Positions 12,130 to 23,889 of a stretch of DNA of 64,000 bases are shown piece after piece (the stretch's first letter is position 1; each line of letters starts with the position of its first letter). Source of the stretch: Spodoptera frugiperda. Its lineage: Eukaryota > Arthropoda > Insecta > Lepidoptera > Noctuidae. The notes beneath the pieces are model-generated. The model had not been told where the DNA came from. It ran no database searches and saw nothing but the letters and a program-made list of their open reading frames with translations. Position numbers and translations under genes: made by a program. The stretch lies in NCBI RefSeq assembly GCF_023101765.2, contig NC_064225.1, forward strand, positions 3,658,001 to 3,722,000, written 5' to 3'.

Positions 12130-12456
12130 ATGCTATACTAGCTTCTGCCAGCGGCTTCGCCCGCCTTTTCCTACGTGTTATTCCAGACCATAAACTATAT
12201 TTGTTCCAAATTTTAATACGACCACTTCAATCGTTTTGACGTGGTTGAGTAAAAAACATACACACAAACACATAAACTTTCACATTTATAATATTACTAG
12301 CGACCCGCCCCAGCTTCGCATGGGTGCAATAGTGATATATTATGCATGCATTATACATTTAAACCTTCCTCTTGAATCACTCTACCTATAACAAAAACCG
12401 CATCAAAATCCGTTGCGTAATTTTAAAGATTTAAGCATACAGACAAACAAAACAGA
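12130..12456 (+). repeat. RTE-like tail repeats
   Basis: Two adjacent fragments: ctagcttctgccagcggctt ... cacatttataatatta, then ctagcgacccgccccagctt ... catacagacaaacaaaacag. Similar sequence is at 22860, 41590, 52290 and 57945. The second piece ends about 70 bp before the Ig5 exon. Confidence 0.6.
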
Positions 12457-12525
12457 AAAAATAGCGACTGTTTTATACTATGTAGTGATAGTACGAGTAA
12501 GACTCACCGGTTTCTTTCTTTACAG

Positions 12526-12614
12526 ACACAAACACACAACACCGATACAGAAGAAGTTTACAAATGATGATATCACAGCATTTCAGCGAGACTACAGTAA
12601 TGCCTGGCGTTGAT
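12526..12614 (+). CDS. Dscam-like: exon: linker and first strand of Ig5
   Basis: Acceptor tttctttctttacag, donor gtaagt, entry phase 1, exit phase 0. The last residues, FSETTVMPGVD, continue directly into VSLQC of the next exon, the usual A'-B strand start of Dscam Ig5. The first half (around HRYRRSLQMM) is basic and unusual and contains an R-x-R-R motif. A second AG (atatcacag) inside the exon would trim it to the Ig-like part in phase 0. The other frames meet stops, which fixes the reading frame. Confidence 0.75.
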
Positions 12615-14054
12615 GTAAGTATGTAAAGGATTTATTACTCTGCTCAAGACTTTTTCTCAAGAAATATTACGTAATTCGAGTTTTTACTTGGGGATATTTT
12701 CTTTCAAGGGTTTTGTCTTAGCAAAACACTGACTACTTTGAGAATTTCTTGAAAATAGGGTTGGTTTCTAACATCGTGTTATATCTCTAGTTGTATTATA
12801 TCTATTGTCTAGTCAAGGCGTATTGTAATTAAAAAAACATTTAGACTGTATGGTCTCAAACTATTTTATATCTTCATAAATTTATGAATAAATAAATTTT
12901 ATTATTAAATGCAATTTGAAGCAATAGCATAACACGTAGTCCGTCGGTGTAGGTTACACCGTAGCACTGCTACGCCGTAGCATGGTTACGCCGTAGTACT
13001 TCGACGACAAAGTACGCGTAGCAGATATCCGAGTAACATTTTTACTAAAAACAGCCAATTAGAGAGATTTTGTGCCATTTGATTTGTTTATTTTCCTTTA
13101 AAAATAGTAAAAACAGAAGAAATTGTCGATCTCTTATTGGTTCAGTTATTACTGTTCAATAAATATTTATGTAATCAAGTAAAGTGTTACCTTATTTATT
13201 TAAATGGGCCGCTACGTCTCTTTGTACCCAAACCCAAGGGATCCATAAGCTTCCCGGGAAAAATTTGCATGTCTTCCTTTATAGAATTTAATTATTTTTC
13301 TTTGCTTTTTTTCAAACGTGATTGAACATTGAGTAAGGGATTGGGGATTCCTCAGGGTCTTTTATTGGGTCCAATAATTTTTATAGCTACAAGTATGTAC
13401 AGTACGGTTAAGTATTGGGGTTTTGTCCTTTTTATTATTTTGAGATTCTTTGAGTTTGTATTATTTTAATAACTACGATACGATATACGATACATCAATC
13501 ATGTGACAGAGACAGTGAAAGAGATAGCTCTTTCATAACAAACTCATACGTATTTTTTTTTGTATGAAACAAAAAATACTCTTCATCAATAATTTATATT
13601 TACTAATATATTCTTCAAATACCTCTCATTAAAGCCGTAGCAGATACTTTTAAAGCTCCTTATATTAGTGAAAATTCATGAAATAAATTTAGTATACGTT
13701 ATTCAATTCAAATTACATTTAATACTGACTACATTTCAGTATGTAAATAACTGCTATTACTCTGAAACCTGAATATAAACTATTACGAGCTCATATTCAA
13801 CCAAAAACAAACTCAAATATGAAAACAGAGTTCAAACTCTAGTCTTTCAATTCAACGCCATTTTAAATTCAACATTGTATTATGTTCTACAAAGCTCTTT
13901 GTTTCACCATTTCAATTTTATAATCCAATTGAATTTCTATCGTATTCCCCTCGCTGTAAAGTTGGTTATTGGTTAAAGGTTAATCCTTTTACTACTATAT
14001 ACAGTTAAATTTCGTTCATATTTTGTGGGTGTTAAGGTTGGTTTTTGGTTGCAG
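12615..14054 (+). other. intron, mostly featureless
   Basis: AT-rich. The only structure seen is a short run of imperfect repeats of ctacgccgtag at about 12940-13025. No exon or known repeat family was recognised. Confidence 0.6.
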
Positions 14055-14146
14055 GTTAGTCTGCAGTGCACTTTGAACGGACCGCATCCTGGAAGATTTG
14101 TTTGGGAAAGAGATGGTATTGTTATATCTTCTAATACTGACTCCAG
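14055..14146 (+). CDS. Dscam-like: exon: Ig5, strands B-C'
   Basis: Entry phase 0, exit phase 2. Encodes VSLQCTLNGPHPGRFVWERD and ten further residues. It carries the first core cysteine of Ig5 and the C-strand tryptophan. Acceptor ttggttgcag and donor gtgaga. Together with the next exon it makes a complete Ig fold. Confidence 0.93.
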
Positions 14147-14274
14147 GTGAGAGAAATTGCGTAATTTATCCTTTTGAGTTTACGTAACACCAGATATTTT
14201 TAATCAATTTATTTAAAAAAAGAGGTTCTCAATTTGACTTGTACATATGTCAAATATATGCACGTATGTATTAT

Positions 14275-14612
14275 CCCACCCAAAACATAAATGTGAAAGG
14301 ATGCCAAGTTCGATAATATTGGAATGCTTCGCCTATAAAAGAAGTGAGATCTAAATAAGTACCAAGTTCCATACACAGACCTCAGTTAAAAATGATATAA
14401 CAAGTTGGCAAGTTTTCACACACTTTGTTATAAACCTACTAAACGCAATGAGTCAAGTATATAATTTTCTATTAAAACTTGCCAAGTTATATCATTTTTA
14501 ACTGAGGTCTGTGTATGGAACTTGGTACTTATTTAGATCTCACTTCTTTTATAGGCGAAGCATTCCAATATTATCGAACTTGGCATCCTTTCACATTTAT
14601 GTTTTGGGTGGG
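14275..14612. mobile_element. long near-perfect palindrome (fold-back MITE)
   Basis: Arm 14275-14416 and arm 14474-14612 are reverse complements over about 140 bp. The only visible difference is three extra bases in the left arm near position 14402. The loop is 57 bp. The arms begin and end with cccacccaaaacataaatg and its complement. It lies in the Ig5 intron. Confidence 0.93.
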
Positions 14613-14739
14613 ATTTCATTTATTTTTGTAAGGTTTATTTTCTTTTTTTCTTATTTTACTTTACTTTGACTAAATACAAACCTTCGTAACGAATTTTAGG
14701 TCGGTACGACCATTGGAAGATATAGATAATTTTTTTGTT

Positions 14740-15290
14740 TTAGTTCCTTAGGGGTATGAATTTACACCTTCATTATTTTTAAAACCGACTCACACTTGGC
14801 CATTTTCAGATTTTTTCCTTTACCTTGACCTAAAGACCTACCTCCATGCCAAATTTCAAGTCAATACGACTATTGGAAGTGGTCTAGGTTTTTGATGAGT
14901 GAGTGAGTGAGTCAGTCAGTGAGTGTATAGTAAAAATAGCGATTTTCTGACGTCAATATCTCAAGATCTACAATAGGTACATTAATGAAATTTTGTATTT
15001 TAGATAAGTAAGTAGATCTCGATAGATACTAGAAATTTCATATGCGTAGATAAAATAGATTTTGAGTTATAGGTGGGTCGAACTTGGCCCGAAATGGTTC
15101 GTGTAATATAACCCACGGCCGGTGTGTCGGTTTTTTTGCTCGAACTTGGCGGACACACTGCCGTGTGTCTAGATTGTAGGCAAATATCTCGCGTTTGGCT
15201 GAATCGATTTTGATTTTGTTTTCAGTTTTGAGCATAGTATTTATCAGACTTAGGAGAAGGTTTTAGGGATATTGCCTGACTTAAAAAAAC
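14740..15290 (+). repeat. diverged repeat region
   Basis: Contains a short gagtgagtgagtgagtcagt run at about 14898. It also contains the block gttttgagcatagtattt, which has a diverged counterpart at 29150 (gttttcagcatagtattttt). It is probably a fragmented LINE 3' region; no coding capacity is visible. Confidence 0.4.
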
Positions 15291-16039
15291 ATGGAGGCGG
15301 TAAAGAAAATTGAAGGCAGCCTTTTTTTAAACAGTAATTTACATTTCCTTAAATTGTCAAAAGTGCTTATTAAGTTCAACACGTAATTTTTATTACGTAT
15401 TTCAAAATAAAGCAAATAAAAAATATGGAATTGGAACACCCAGTATAATAAACACAACACTATTAAAAAAAGAAGACTGCACGCTTAAAAAGGTATCCTT
15501 CACACGATTTCAGCACGTTTCAGAAATAGATTCGATTACAGTACCGAATCGTATCCGAGTCATTCTGGGATGCATTCGAGAGTATCGATTTTAAATTTAT
15601 ATCTCGAATAGAGTTTACTATTCGATACCAAATAACTCAGTTATATTGTACCGTCCATTCATGAGACAGATAGATGAAAGAGACCTGCAGATGACCCGTA
15701 TGAGACAGAGATAGACAAACAAAATTGGTACTAAGGATTAGTTTGAATTAATCTATACTTGAACGCGTTAATCTCAGGAACTACTGGTCCGATTTGAATA
15801 ATTCTTTTTGTGTTGGATAGAGAATTTTTCGAGGAAGGTTATAGGCTATAAATCATCACGCTACGATCAATAGGAACCGAGGAGAGCGGGTGAAACCGCG
15901 CGGAAGTAGCTAGTCTATAATAATGAGTAAATCTATAATATAAAAATAAGTCGGGTTTTCCTTCCTGACGCCATAACTCTAAAAAGGTTGGAAAGGTCTC
16001 GGGTTCCGTTTGTTTTGTTTTTTGGGTCAGGTGAAATAT

Positions 16040-16250
16040 AGTTGTCCAATTTTCGGTGTTTCGAAAATTTCTTAGTAGTAGCACGGAGTCTGAAAATGAG
16101 CCCGGTAAGTATATGGCAATAGGCTCACCACCTATTAGATGGTACTTACAACATAAATTGTGAAACGTGTAGGTGTACATTGTACACTGGCATTAAGTGT
16201 CATAATTTGCACCTCTGCCTATCCCTTCGAGGATAAAAGGCATGACGATA
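16040..16250 (+). mobile_element. SINE family B, headless
   Basis: Body (tttcgaaaatttcttagtag, agcacggagtctg) and tail (cacctctgcctatcccttcg) without the tRNA-like head. Confidence 0.65.
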
Positions 16251-16659
16251 TACGTGAGTAAATCGTGATTTTTTTTTAAACCTTAAAATGTGTCTGGATA
16301 CGGCAGATATTCTTTTAACAACCACGTATAACCAAACATTGGTTTACCAAAGATTTCCTTTGATATAAATCCAACCAATATACACAGTATATGCAAAAAA
16401 TCGAGTAAAACCAAAAAAAAAAATTTACGTTATTTGCGAAAACCTATTGAAACGCGAACTTGTTAATTACTTCGCAAACATTATTTGCATCTGTAAATAT
16501 TACGGGAATTTAAATATATCACACATACACGAAATTCAATGTTTATTTTAATTTTAAATCTTTGTACGTAAATCTTGTTTAATTTATAGCCACTATTTTT
16601 ATTGACTTTTGGTTTTTAATTTTTGCTGGTAGTATCGATGACCGAATGTTTTTTTTATG

Positions 16660-16758
16660 GTAGCCGGTAAACGAGTAGACGGATCAACTGATAGTAAGCA
16701 ATCGCCGCTGTCTATGGACACTTGAAACACCAGTGATGTTACAAGTGCGTTGTCATAA
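16660..16758 (-). repeat. interspersed repeat A (minus, truncated)
   Basis: Begins gtagccggtaaacgagtaga and stops at ttacaagtgcgttgtc. Confidence 0.65.
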
Positions 16759-16767
16759 TGACTAAAT

Positions 16768-17042
16768 TTTATTTTAATGTCCGTCTTGTAGATTATTTTA
16801 AAACATTAGACACGTACTTTTTCTCTTCTTAGGGAGACAAATACCAAAAATATTGATTTGAAATATCGCGTAACGTCACTTCTAGGTACATTTTATACCT
16901 AGAAATGATGTATTTGCTTCCCACTTCAATTCATTGCATCTAAGTATTTTTACCTGCCTATACGTGTGTAATATTTTTTCATTACATAACTACCGGACTA
17001 AATAGATTTTTAATTTTCATTCCCCGTCATCATCACTATTAT
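16768..17042 (+). mobile_element. MITE family E
   Basis: From ttttattttaatgtccgtct to ttttcattccccgtcatcat. It includes cgtaacgtcacttctaggta. It ends about 30 bp before the Ig5 exon acceptor at 17073. Confidence 0.75.
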
Positions 17043-17073
17043 GAACTGGTATGAAAATACTCTGTTGTTTCAG

Positions 17074-17225
17074 ATACGTAATAGGCCAAACAATGGCACC
17101 AGATAACGGAGTAGTAACGCAACTAAACATATCACATTTGAGGGTGGATGATGGTGGATTATTCTCGTGCGTGGCTCACCATGGGGACAACATGGTGGCT
17201 CATAGTGACCGGCTTAATGTGTATG
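17074..17225 (+). CDS. Dscam-like: exon: Ig5, strands D-G
   Basis: Entry phase 2, exit phase 1. Encodes YVIGQTMAPDNGVVTQLNIS and continues to LNVYG. It contains the D-x-G-x-F-x-C signature (DDGGLFSC) with the second core cysteine, and the closing LNVYG typical of Dscam Ig ends. NIS is a possible N-glycosylation site. Acceptor ctgttgtttcag, donor gtaag. Confidence 0.95.
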
Positions 17226-17277
17226 GTAAGTTTTTTCATAAATTTTTTGGTATTAACAATATTGTTTGTACTTTTTC

Positions 17278-17575
17278 TCCTTGGGAGAGACGAGAGAGAG
17301 TGTCAGTATCAGACAATGAATTCATCCAATAAATTTTTCTTTGTGCGAGGCGAGAGGAAGTGTCAAACTCTTACTGACTAAAAACCACCCCGTTTCTTTA
17401 ACTGATTTTCGAGCCGGAGCCCCGGTAAACCCGCTAGATAGTCCACAGCTCCGGATCAGGCGTCAACCCTACTGGGTTCTATCTGTGGTGGTCTAATGGC
17501 TTTTTGAGTACGCACGGGTCTAGTTCTGGTCGGGCAGTGAGCTATCCGTGCGCGTCTTACCGCTGCAATGACCGT
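17278..17575 (-). repeat. R1-type LINE tail (minus)
   Basis: Contains gactaaaaaccaccccgttt, gagccggagccccggtaaac and the GC-rich UTR (cgcacgggtctagttctggt). It starts about 50 bp after the exon donor. Confidence 0.75.
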
Positions 17576-18029
17576 GAGCCCAAACTTTATACAGTTAGTG
17601 CTGTAACTTTGAATTAAAATATAGACTTGAAACTTAACTTACTAATTTACTTACCAAAGTTTACAAGCTAAAATAGTACCTAAATTACAATACAATAAGG
17701 TCCTAATTACAAGCTTCTCTACATATTTTAAAATCAGTGTTAATTCTTAACATTTTTTTCACCTTATTTACATCCTAATCCTGTCTAATCTTCCTCGTAA
17801 AATCCAGACGATTTAACATTCTAATCGCTACAAAAACAACCTAAAACAACCTCTATTAATACTGAGTGAAGGTCTATTTTTTCTGTTCAAATTACTTTTT
17901 CTTTGTACTGACCGTTTTATAGCTAACAAAAAGAGTATAATATACTACGGAACAATTGTTTTGAATTTTTCTTTAGGACATTAAAAATATGTAAGCAAAT
18001 GTCTTTATTAATCTTTGATTACCTAATTA

Positions 18030-18450
18030 TACAAACTAGTGGTCGCCTAGTGGTCGAAATTCGACCATATACGATTTAATTTACAATACCACTTAACATA
18101 CGTTCAAGGATAATTTTTATTTAACTCAAATTCAAACAAACTCTTTTATAACGCATCATGAATAACCAAACCTCCTTCAATGAAAAACCTCTTTTCATAT
18201 GAGACGTGAGAATATCATCGCAATGTCTGTCAATTTTGACGTTTTGTCAAATACGATCAGATACTATGCATGTGTGTGTAATGTTTTATTTATTGATTTA
18301 ATGTACTTTATAAGCATTATTATTGAAAAATATTAGCGTTATGGTCTTCTCCTACACATAAACTATAAGTATACCAAATTTTATGCTCCTACGTCCGCGT
18401 AATTTTCGTAAAAAAGAATATAAAGTTTTTGCATCACGTATTAATATATA
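18030..18450 (+). repeat. dispersed repeat H, copy 1
   Basis: A ~400-bp non-coding sequence from actagtggtcgcctagtggt to gcatcacgtattaatatata. It is closely matched at 34345-34735. Class not determined. Confidence 0.7.
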
Positions 18451-18555
18451 GATAACTGGTGAAAAGTGAGTTATACATTGGAAATAACCACTTCTATCAA
18501 CAACTTCTTTGGTGTTTAGAATAAAAATGTCATACTCTTTGTTCTTTATATGAGG

Positions 18556-18830
18556 GGAAAGACAGTTAGGCGAGAGAGAGTGTCAGTCTGATACTGACTT
18601 AAAATCACCCGGTTCTTACTCCTGCCCTACTACCTACCCCTTAAGCGATTAGCGATGAAAAGGCTACTTTAAGCAAACATTATATTCTGATTCGAAGCTG
18701 CGAACTACCGGGTTTACCGGGGCGCCAGCTCGAAAAGCTGGAGTAGGAACGGGGTGGTTTTTAGTCAGTAAGAGTCTGACACTCCCTCTCGCCTCGCCCA
18801 AGGCGATTGGTTGCCCTTAAAAAAAAAGCA
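18556..18830. repeat. two R1-type tail fragments in opposite orientation
   Basis: Minus at 18556-18645 (gagagagtgtcagtctgata). Plus at 18695-18830 (gagtaggaacggggtggttt, then gagtctgacactccctctcg). Confidence 0.7.
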
Positions 18831-19285
18831 TACATTATGGTATGGCGACCCTCGTTTTGACATCTAAAGCATTCAATAAAAATTGATAAAACTCAAAATC
18901 CCCACAGACTACGAGTATTAAAAAGCTAGCATTCAACCAGCCTTTTAAACCCTACACTTCAAACAACAAATGACAATATCAAACTCGTCTTCAGTTTCTA
19001 AAATTCACGGATCAAATGTTCGTTACTCGGCTGAATTGGTTGCACTGAAGCCTTTCCTGAAATTCAGGCATGTTTCAGAAGTGAAGTGTATTCTATACAA
19101 ATAACGTGGCTCTAGGAAACGGTCGATTGATGCCAGGTCAATGCTTTGTTTTGCACATAGAAACTTTAGACTGAAGATATGAAGTTGAGGCGTATTTTGT
19201 AAACAGTATTTGATGGCATTTATGTTTATGCTGTAACTAATATAAAGAATATAACTAACTGCCATCCTAAGAGTCATTAATGGTT

Positions 19286-19365
19286 ACTTAACCTAGTCCT
19301 TAGCAATTGTTTTCGATACAAAAACGTTACTAAGGAATAGTTTAAGTAATCATTAAATGTCTCTG
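19286..19365 (+). mobile_element. small palindromic MITE (ttactta..tccttagcaattg)
   Basis: Reads ttacttaacctagtccttagc, then aattgttttcg, then cgttactaaggaatagttta, imperfectly palindromic. It serves as an unoccupied copy of the site into which the hAT element at 42609-50213 has inserted. Confidence 0.65.
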
Positions 19366-19377
19366 AGTGTGGCAGTA

Positions 19378-19572
19378 AGACTGCACGGTTGGTGCGTGGT
19401 TGGGCAATCGGCTGCCGCGCAACGTGCAGCGGGTTAGATTCCTGCACGGAGTAACTCTTTGTGTGATCCACAAAGTGTTGTTTCGGGTCTGGGTGTCATG
19501 TGTATGTGAACTTGTATGTTTGTAAACGCACCTACGACACAAGGGAAAATCCTATTGTGGGGCAACGGTTTA
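19378..19572 (+). mobile_element. tRNA-derived SINE, family C
   Basis: Head gactgcacggttggtgcgtgg with B-box-like gcgggttagattcctgc. Body ttgtgtgatccacaaagtgt and gtgaacttgtatgtttgtaa. Ends cctattgtggggcaac. Confidence 0.8.
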
Positions 19573-19924
19573 AAAAAAAAACACACGTATAAATAGAGTG
19601 ACTGGTGGAATTAGTGAAGGATATTTAAACACGTGATTGCACTCATGATGCATGATGGATCAGAAACAGATCGAACGATCCTAAGACCTGTTATGCTGAA
19701 ATTTGTTCTAGTTTTTTATACATATAACATGTATAAAAAACTGGCTTCTGCTAGGAACTGAAGACGATATTGATATTAACGTTGCTCTAGGAATTTTAGA
19801 TCAATTGAAGCCAGATCAGAGCTTTGTTTTTGTATAGAATTGCATGCATTCAGTAATCGCCACTTGACATCATTTATCTGTATGACAGAATAACAATTTG
19901 TGTGTCACAAAAATAATGCTTGCA

Positions 19925-20235
19925 ATCGGGCTTTTTGAGACGGGAAATTCATCCAATGACTTCTCCCGCCTTAGGCGAGGCGAGAGGGAGTGTCAGACTC
20001 TTACTGAGTAGTAGTGAAAATCAGCAACATGACTCGAGCCATCGTGCTCGGTTTTTTTTTTAAGGAGGGAAATGGAGTGTCAGACTCTTACTGACTAAAA
20101 ACCACCCCGTTCCTACTTCTGCCCTTCAAGTAGGATTTCTGGTAAACCTACTGGGTAGTCTGCAGCTCCGGAACAGGCATCAAGCATTAGCCCTACTGGG
20201 CCCCATCTATGGTGGTCTGTCTGATCGTGCTCGGG
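19925..20235 (-). repeat. R1-type LINE tails (minus), two copies
   Basis: 19925-20010 and 20055-20235 both show gagtgtcagactcttactga. The second extends through ccaccccgttcctacttctg to ccccatctatggtggtctg. Confidence 0.75.
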
Positions 20236-21380
20236 CTACGGCATTTTAGCTGAGCACTGGTCTTTGTACGCGTCGATTATTTATTTTAAAATGAGTTTGG
20301 GTTTAAATGGTTCTTGTTTTGCCTGCAATATCTTGTAACGGTGCAAATCAATTGTTTTTCTTTTTCGTTCTACTCCTGGTTTTTGAAACGGAGCCCTGGT
20401 AAACCCACTAGGTAGTCCGCAGTTTCAGGTATAAACCAACTTACCTTCGCATTCAGAATATTAGGTAGCAATGACCCCGTCTTGCATAGCGTATATCACC
20501 CAACAGAGAGGAGTCAACCATTAGAACTATATTACTACTACCTCTTTATCATAATCCTAAGTACTTGGACTTTATAGACCATCTATCACGTTTAAAATAA
20601 CGTATAGTAAATTACGCTTTATGGCTATGCACATAAAATTGAATTTATTATAATTATGGAGCACTCTCACGATTTTATTGCACAACTCGAAGTTAAGGTC
20701 CATTAAAATAAATATTGGAATGAGAATTTTTATTTTAGTGAACACAAGTCTCAATCCCGTTCTGAGATGGAAAATTGAAATTTTACTGTCCTTTGAACGG
20801 TGTTCTCTTCAGATAGGTAAATGACTAATATGGAACTATCCGGTTTGTCAGTCAGAGACTATTATCTCTATATTCCTGATTTATTTCGTTGCGGCATCCA
20901 AGACAGTCATTCATTTACCTAAGATGCGCTGGACTCCAGTGTTCTGGTGTTTTCATGGTTGTATCTACTTTAGATCCTGGCTTACAGGAGTTGCAGCAGT
21001 TTGGAAGGTTGTGGCGGGCTTGTCCCATCACAAAAAATGGTTTGACGCTAAAAAGTACCTTCCCCGTCTACTTAACATAAATAATTTTGACTTTTGACTT
21101 TAAAACCCTCTTTTCTACGTGATACACAATCGTGCGATAGCCTACCACGAGTTGTTAATGTTTACATTTTTATCTAAACATAAAAACGTAACAAAATATT
21201 TTCTCATCTTTATAACAAAGCATAGTTAGTCACCTACTTTCGTCTGTAATGTTATTAGTTCATTAGTCCCGTGTAATAAGGGACGAGCTTATTGCCATAA
21301 ACCGGCTCAAATCTGGACTCAGCACGTTGTGAGATAATGAGTTTTTGACATTTTCATATTCTTTTTTTTTTGTCTTTGCG
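20236..21380. other. intronic sequence without recognised features
   Basis: No exon recognised. An R1-tail scrap (gtaaacccactaggtagtcc) is at about 20398. A 63-codon open frame near 20889 has no resemblance that I know. Confidence 0.45.
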
Positions 21381-21384
21381 AAAT

Positions 21385-21625
21385 TTTAGTGTAGCGAGTA
21401 AACTAGAGGGTTTGTTTTTGGGATTATAATGTTAGTAATATGAACTGTAATGCAATGTAATACAACGTTAAGCCTATTATCCCCGAAGGGGTAGACAGAG
21501 GTGCAAATTACGGTATGTAATGCCGCTATACAATGGAGGTACACTAATTTTTCAACATTTTTGTTGTAAGTCCCATGTAATAGGGGGCAGACTATTGCCA
21601 CATACCAGGCACATTTCCGGACTCC
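21385..21625 (-). mobile_element. SINE family B (minus)
   Basis: Shows ccccgaaggggtagacagag and tccggactccgtacac in reverse order. The tRNA-like head is missing. Confidence 0.65.
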
Positions 21626-21859
21626 GTACACTGAGAAATTTTCGAAAATCCGAAAAAAATCCAGAAATTCTTCTGCAACGATATTTTGAAAGAGGTACTT
21701 CTTGTAGGCCTACAAGTAGCCATTTCTGAACAAAGGGTGAGCCTATTGGTATATATATAAATAACAGACTGAGTTTATAGGTATTCCATGGTTCAGTAGC
21801 CTTCAGAGATTACTATTGCTGTGATGAATCAACGTTTAATTTCTTAATTAACACGTACA

Positions 21860-21955
21860 ATCTTCACTTCGTGTGTCGCGGAACGCTGCTCATGAATAGA
21901 AGCCTCTAGCATGGAATTGAAACTAGTCGTGTAAGCCGATAACATAATGTTTGAT
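21860..21955 (-). repeat. MITE family G fragment
   Basis: Contains gtgtgtcgcggaacgctgct, gcctctagcatgg and gaaactagtcg, matching the half-element at 30885-30958. Confidence 0.6.
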
Positions 21956-22204
21956 TTCTTTGCTTGTTAAACAACTTATCATTGGTGTCTCCTTTTTTCA
22001 AATTCGAAACGGTTAACAACACTTTCGACCAACCCAGAAATCGACTACAAGGCCCCCTTATTTCGGCCACTGGATGAAATTCAGGATAGTCAAAAGATTT
22101 ACACCCAATAAAACAATGACGAAACAATGAGACAATGAATTTATTTTTGTTGTAAAATAGGCTACAAAAGATAATTTTCACACATCACAATTATTATAAA
22201 AAAT

Positions 22205-22450
22205 CTATTTTTTTTTTTTATGAGGGGGAAAATCATCCAAAGACTTTTCCCGCCTTGGGTGAGGCAGGAGAGAGTGTCAGACTCTTACTTTGAGCCCGAG
22301 CCGGGTATATAAAAAAAACTACATGGGTTCGACATTTCCTCCGAGAGGAAATGCCGAAAGAAACTCAGAGGTCATAGTCTCTTTTAAAGTCCAGACAATA
22401 TTTGAAAAATAAAAGGTGATTTATGGGAACCGTGCAAGTTCGTTACCCAA
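22205..22450 (-). repeat. R1-type tail scrap and LINE 3' end
   Basis: 22205-22295 is an R1 tail. From about 22325, aatgccgaaagaaactcaga and gtctcttttaaagtccagac match the 3'UTR of the minus-strand LINE at 44697-45720. Confidence 0.6.
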
Positions 22451-23178
22451 AACAGAAACTAGGGCGATACCAAATCATGGGCGATACCATTTTAATTGTA
22501 AGATTATCGGGAAACACGGAAATTAACGGGGCTTCTCTCTAACTAGTGTTTGTACTAACTCTGAACTAATTGAATTTAGTTAAATGGAACTCCAGTAACA
22601 ATTGAATAAGGTTGATTTTGCAGTGCAAGGCGGGTTAGTTAAACGTTTTGTTCCTATAGTATCATGTTTGCTAATTCTCTGAACTGAGAGTTAGTCTTGC
22701 ATTATGTAACTTGAATCTTAGGATCTACTTTGAGTATTATTATTAGAGATTTTAATTGTTGATTGCCTCTTTTGAAAAATAGTTTCCACCTCCTGATTTT
22801 CAGAGATCCAGGTGTCGTAAATAAGTTAATTAAACGTTTTGATTTTTAAAATTATTTTGGGCTAGCTTCTGCTAGTGTTCCCGTGGTATAAAAAGTATCC
22901 TATCACCCAAGCCCATTCCCTGTTCGAGAACCAAATTTCATCAAAATCCGTTCAGAAGTATTAGTGTGGTTGACGGACAAACATCCAAACTTTTTCCGAA
23001 TTATATGTACTTTCTAAGATTATTTAAACACCACTAACAAACAGATAAATATAAAATGAAAATAAAACGCAATCTCTAATAGGCTTCATAAAAAAAGCTC
23101 AAAATTCACGCAGTGAACTACGTTTACCCAAAATTCTGACTATTAGGATAAGTGCATATGACCAAACAAATAGTCACA

Positions 23179-23320
23179 TGCCCGAATACTCAAACGCTAC
23201 TCAATTTTAAGACGCTCTCAAATGTAGTTCTGTCACTATCAATTCTTTATAAAATGACAGAGATAGCACGATATTTAAGTACAACTTAAAATTGAGTAGC
23301 ATTTGAGTATTCGGGCGATA
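23179..23320. mobile_element. palindromic MITE (cccgaatactcaaacgctac), copy 1
   Basis: Inverted termini cccgaatactcaaacgctac and gtagcatttgagtattcggg. A related copy is at 41468-41605. Confidence 0.8.
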
Positions 23321-23665
23321 GTCATCCAAACAAATGATCCAACTACATTATTAACATGGGATTAAGTCTTTCTCGCAGAATAGTTGCATATTTAGCCTCT
23401 ACAGCGATATAGTGAAATTATACGTGCGACTCAGCTATCTTCGGGCTAATTGGGCTAAATCTGGACTGCGCTCGAAACAGCCGAGGCGAAATTAAGCTCA
23501 GTTTCCATTGAAAAGATTTTCATAGAATGGACATTTTAATTCTCTTCTTCCCTCATTATTTTCTACAGTTTTGTATGCAACGGTAATGTATTTAAGGTTC
23601 TAATTAGCGTGGCGTTAATTTTTTGTGTCTTTTTTCTCGTTCTTGCATTTATTCTTTACATAGGG

Positions 23666-23880
23666 ATGGTACTTCGACTGCACGGTTGGCGTGGTGGCTG
23701 GGCTATTGGCTGCCGTGCAACGTGTAGTGAGTTCCATTCCCGCACGAAGCAAATCTTTGTGTGATACACAAATAGTTGTTTCGGGGCTGGGTGTCATGTG
23801 TATGTGAACTTGTATGTTTGTAAACGCACCCACGACACAGGAGAAATTCCTATCGTGAGGCAAAATTGTTCTAAAATAAA
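23666..23880 (+). mobile_element. SINE family C
   Basis: From gactgcacggttggcgtggt to cctatcgtgaggcaa, with the tRNA-like head. Confidence 0.8.
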
Positions 23881-23889
23881 ACTTGTTAT

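Noticed and set aside
12413..12613. 66-codon frame overlapping the Ig5 start exon in another frame
   Set aside because: It ends in a stop before the donor and does not continue into VSLQC of the next exon.
20889..21080. 63-codon plus-strand frame (LDPGLQELQQFGRLW)
   Set aside because: No splice context, no recognised domain; likely chance or repeat-derived.
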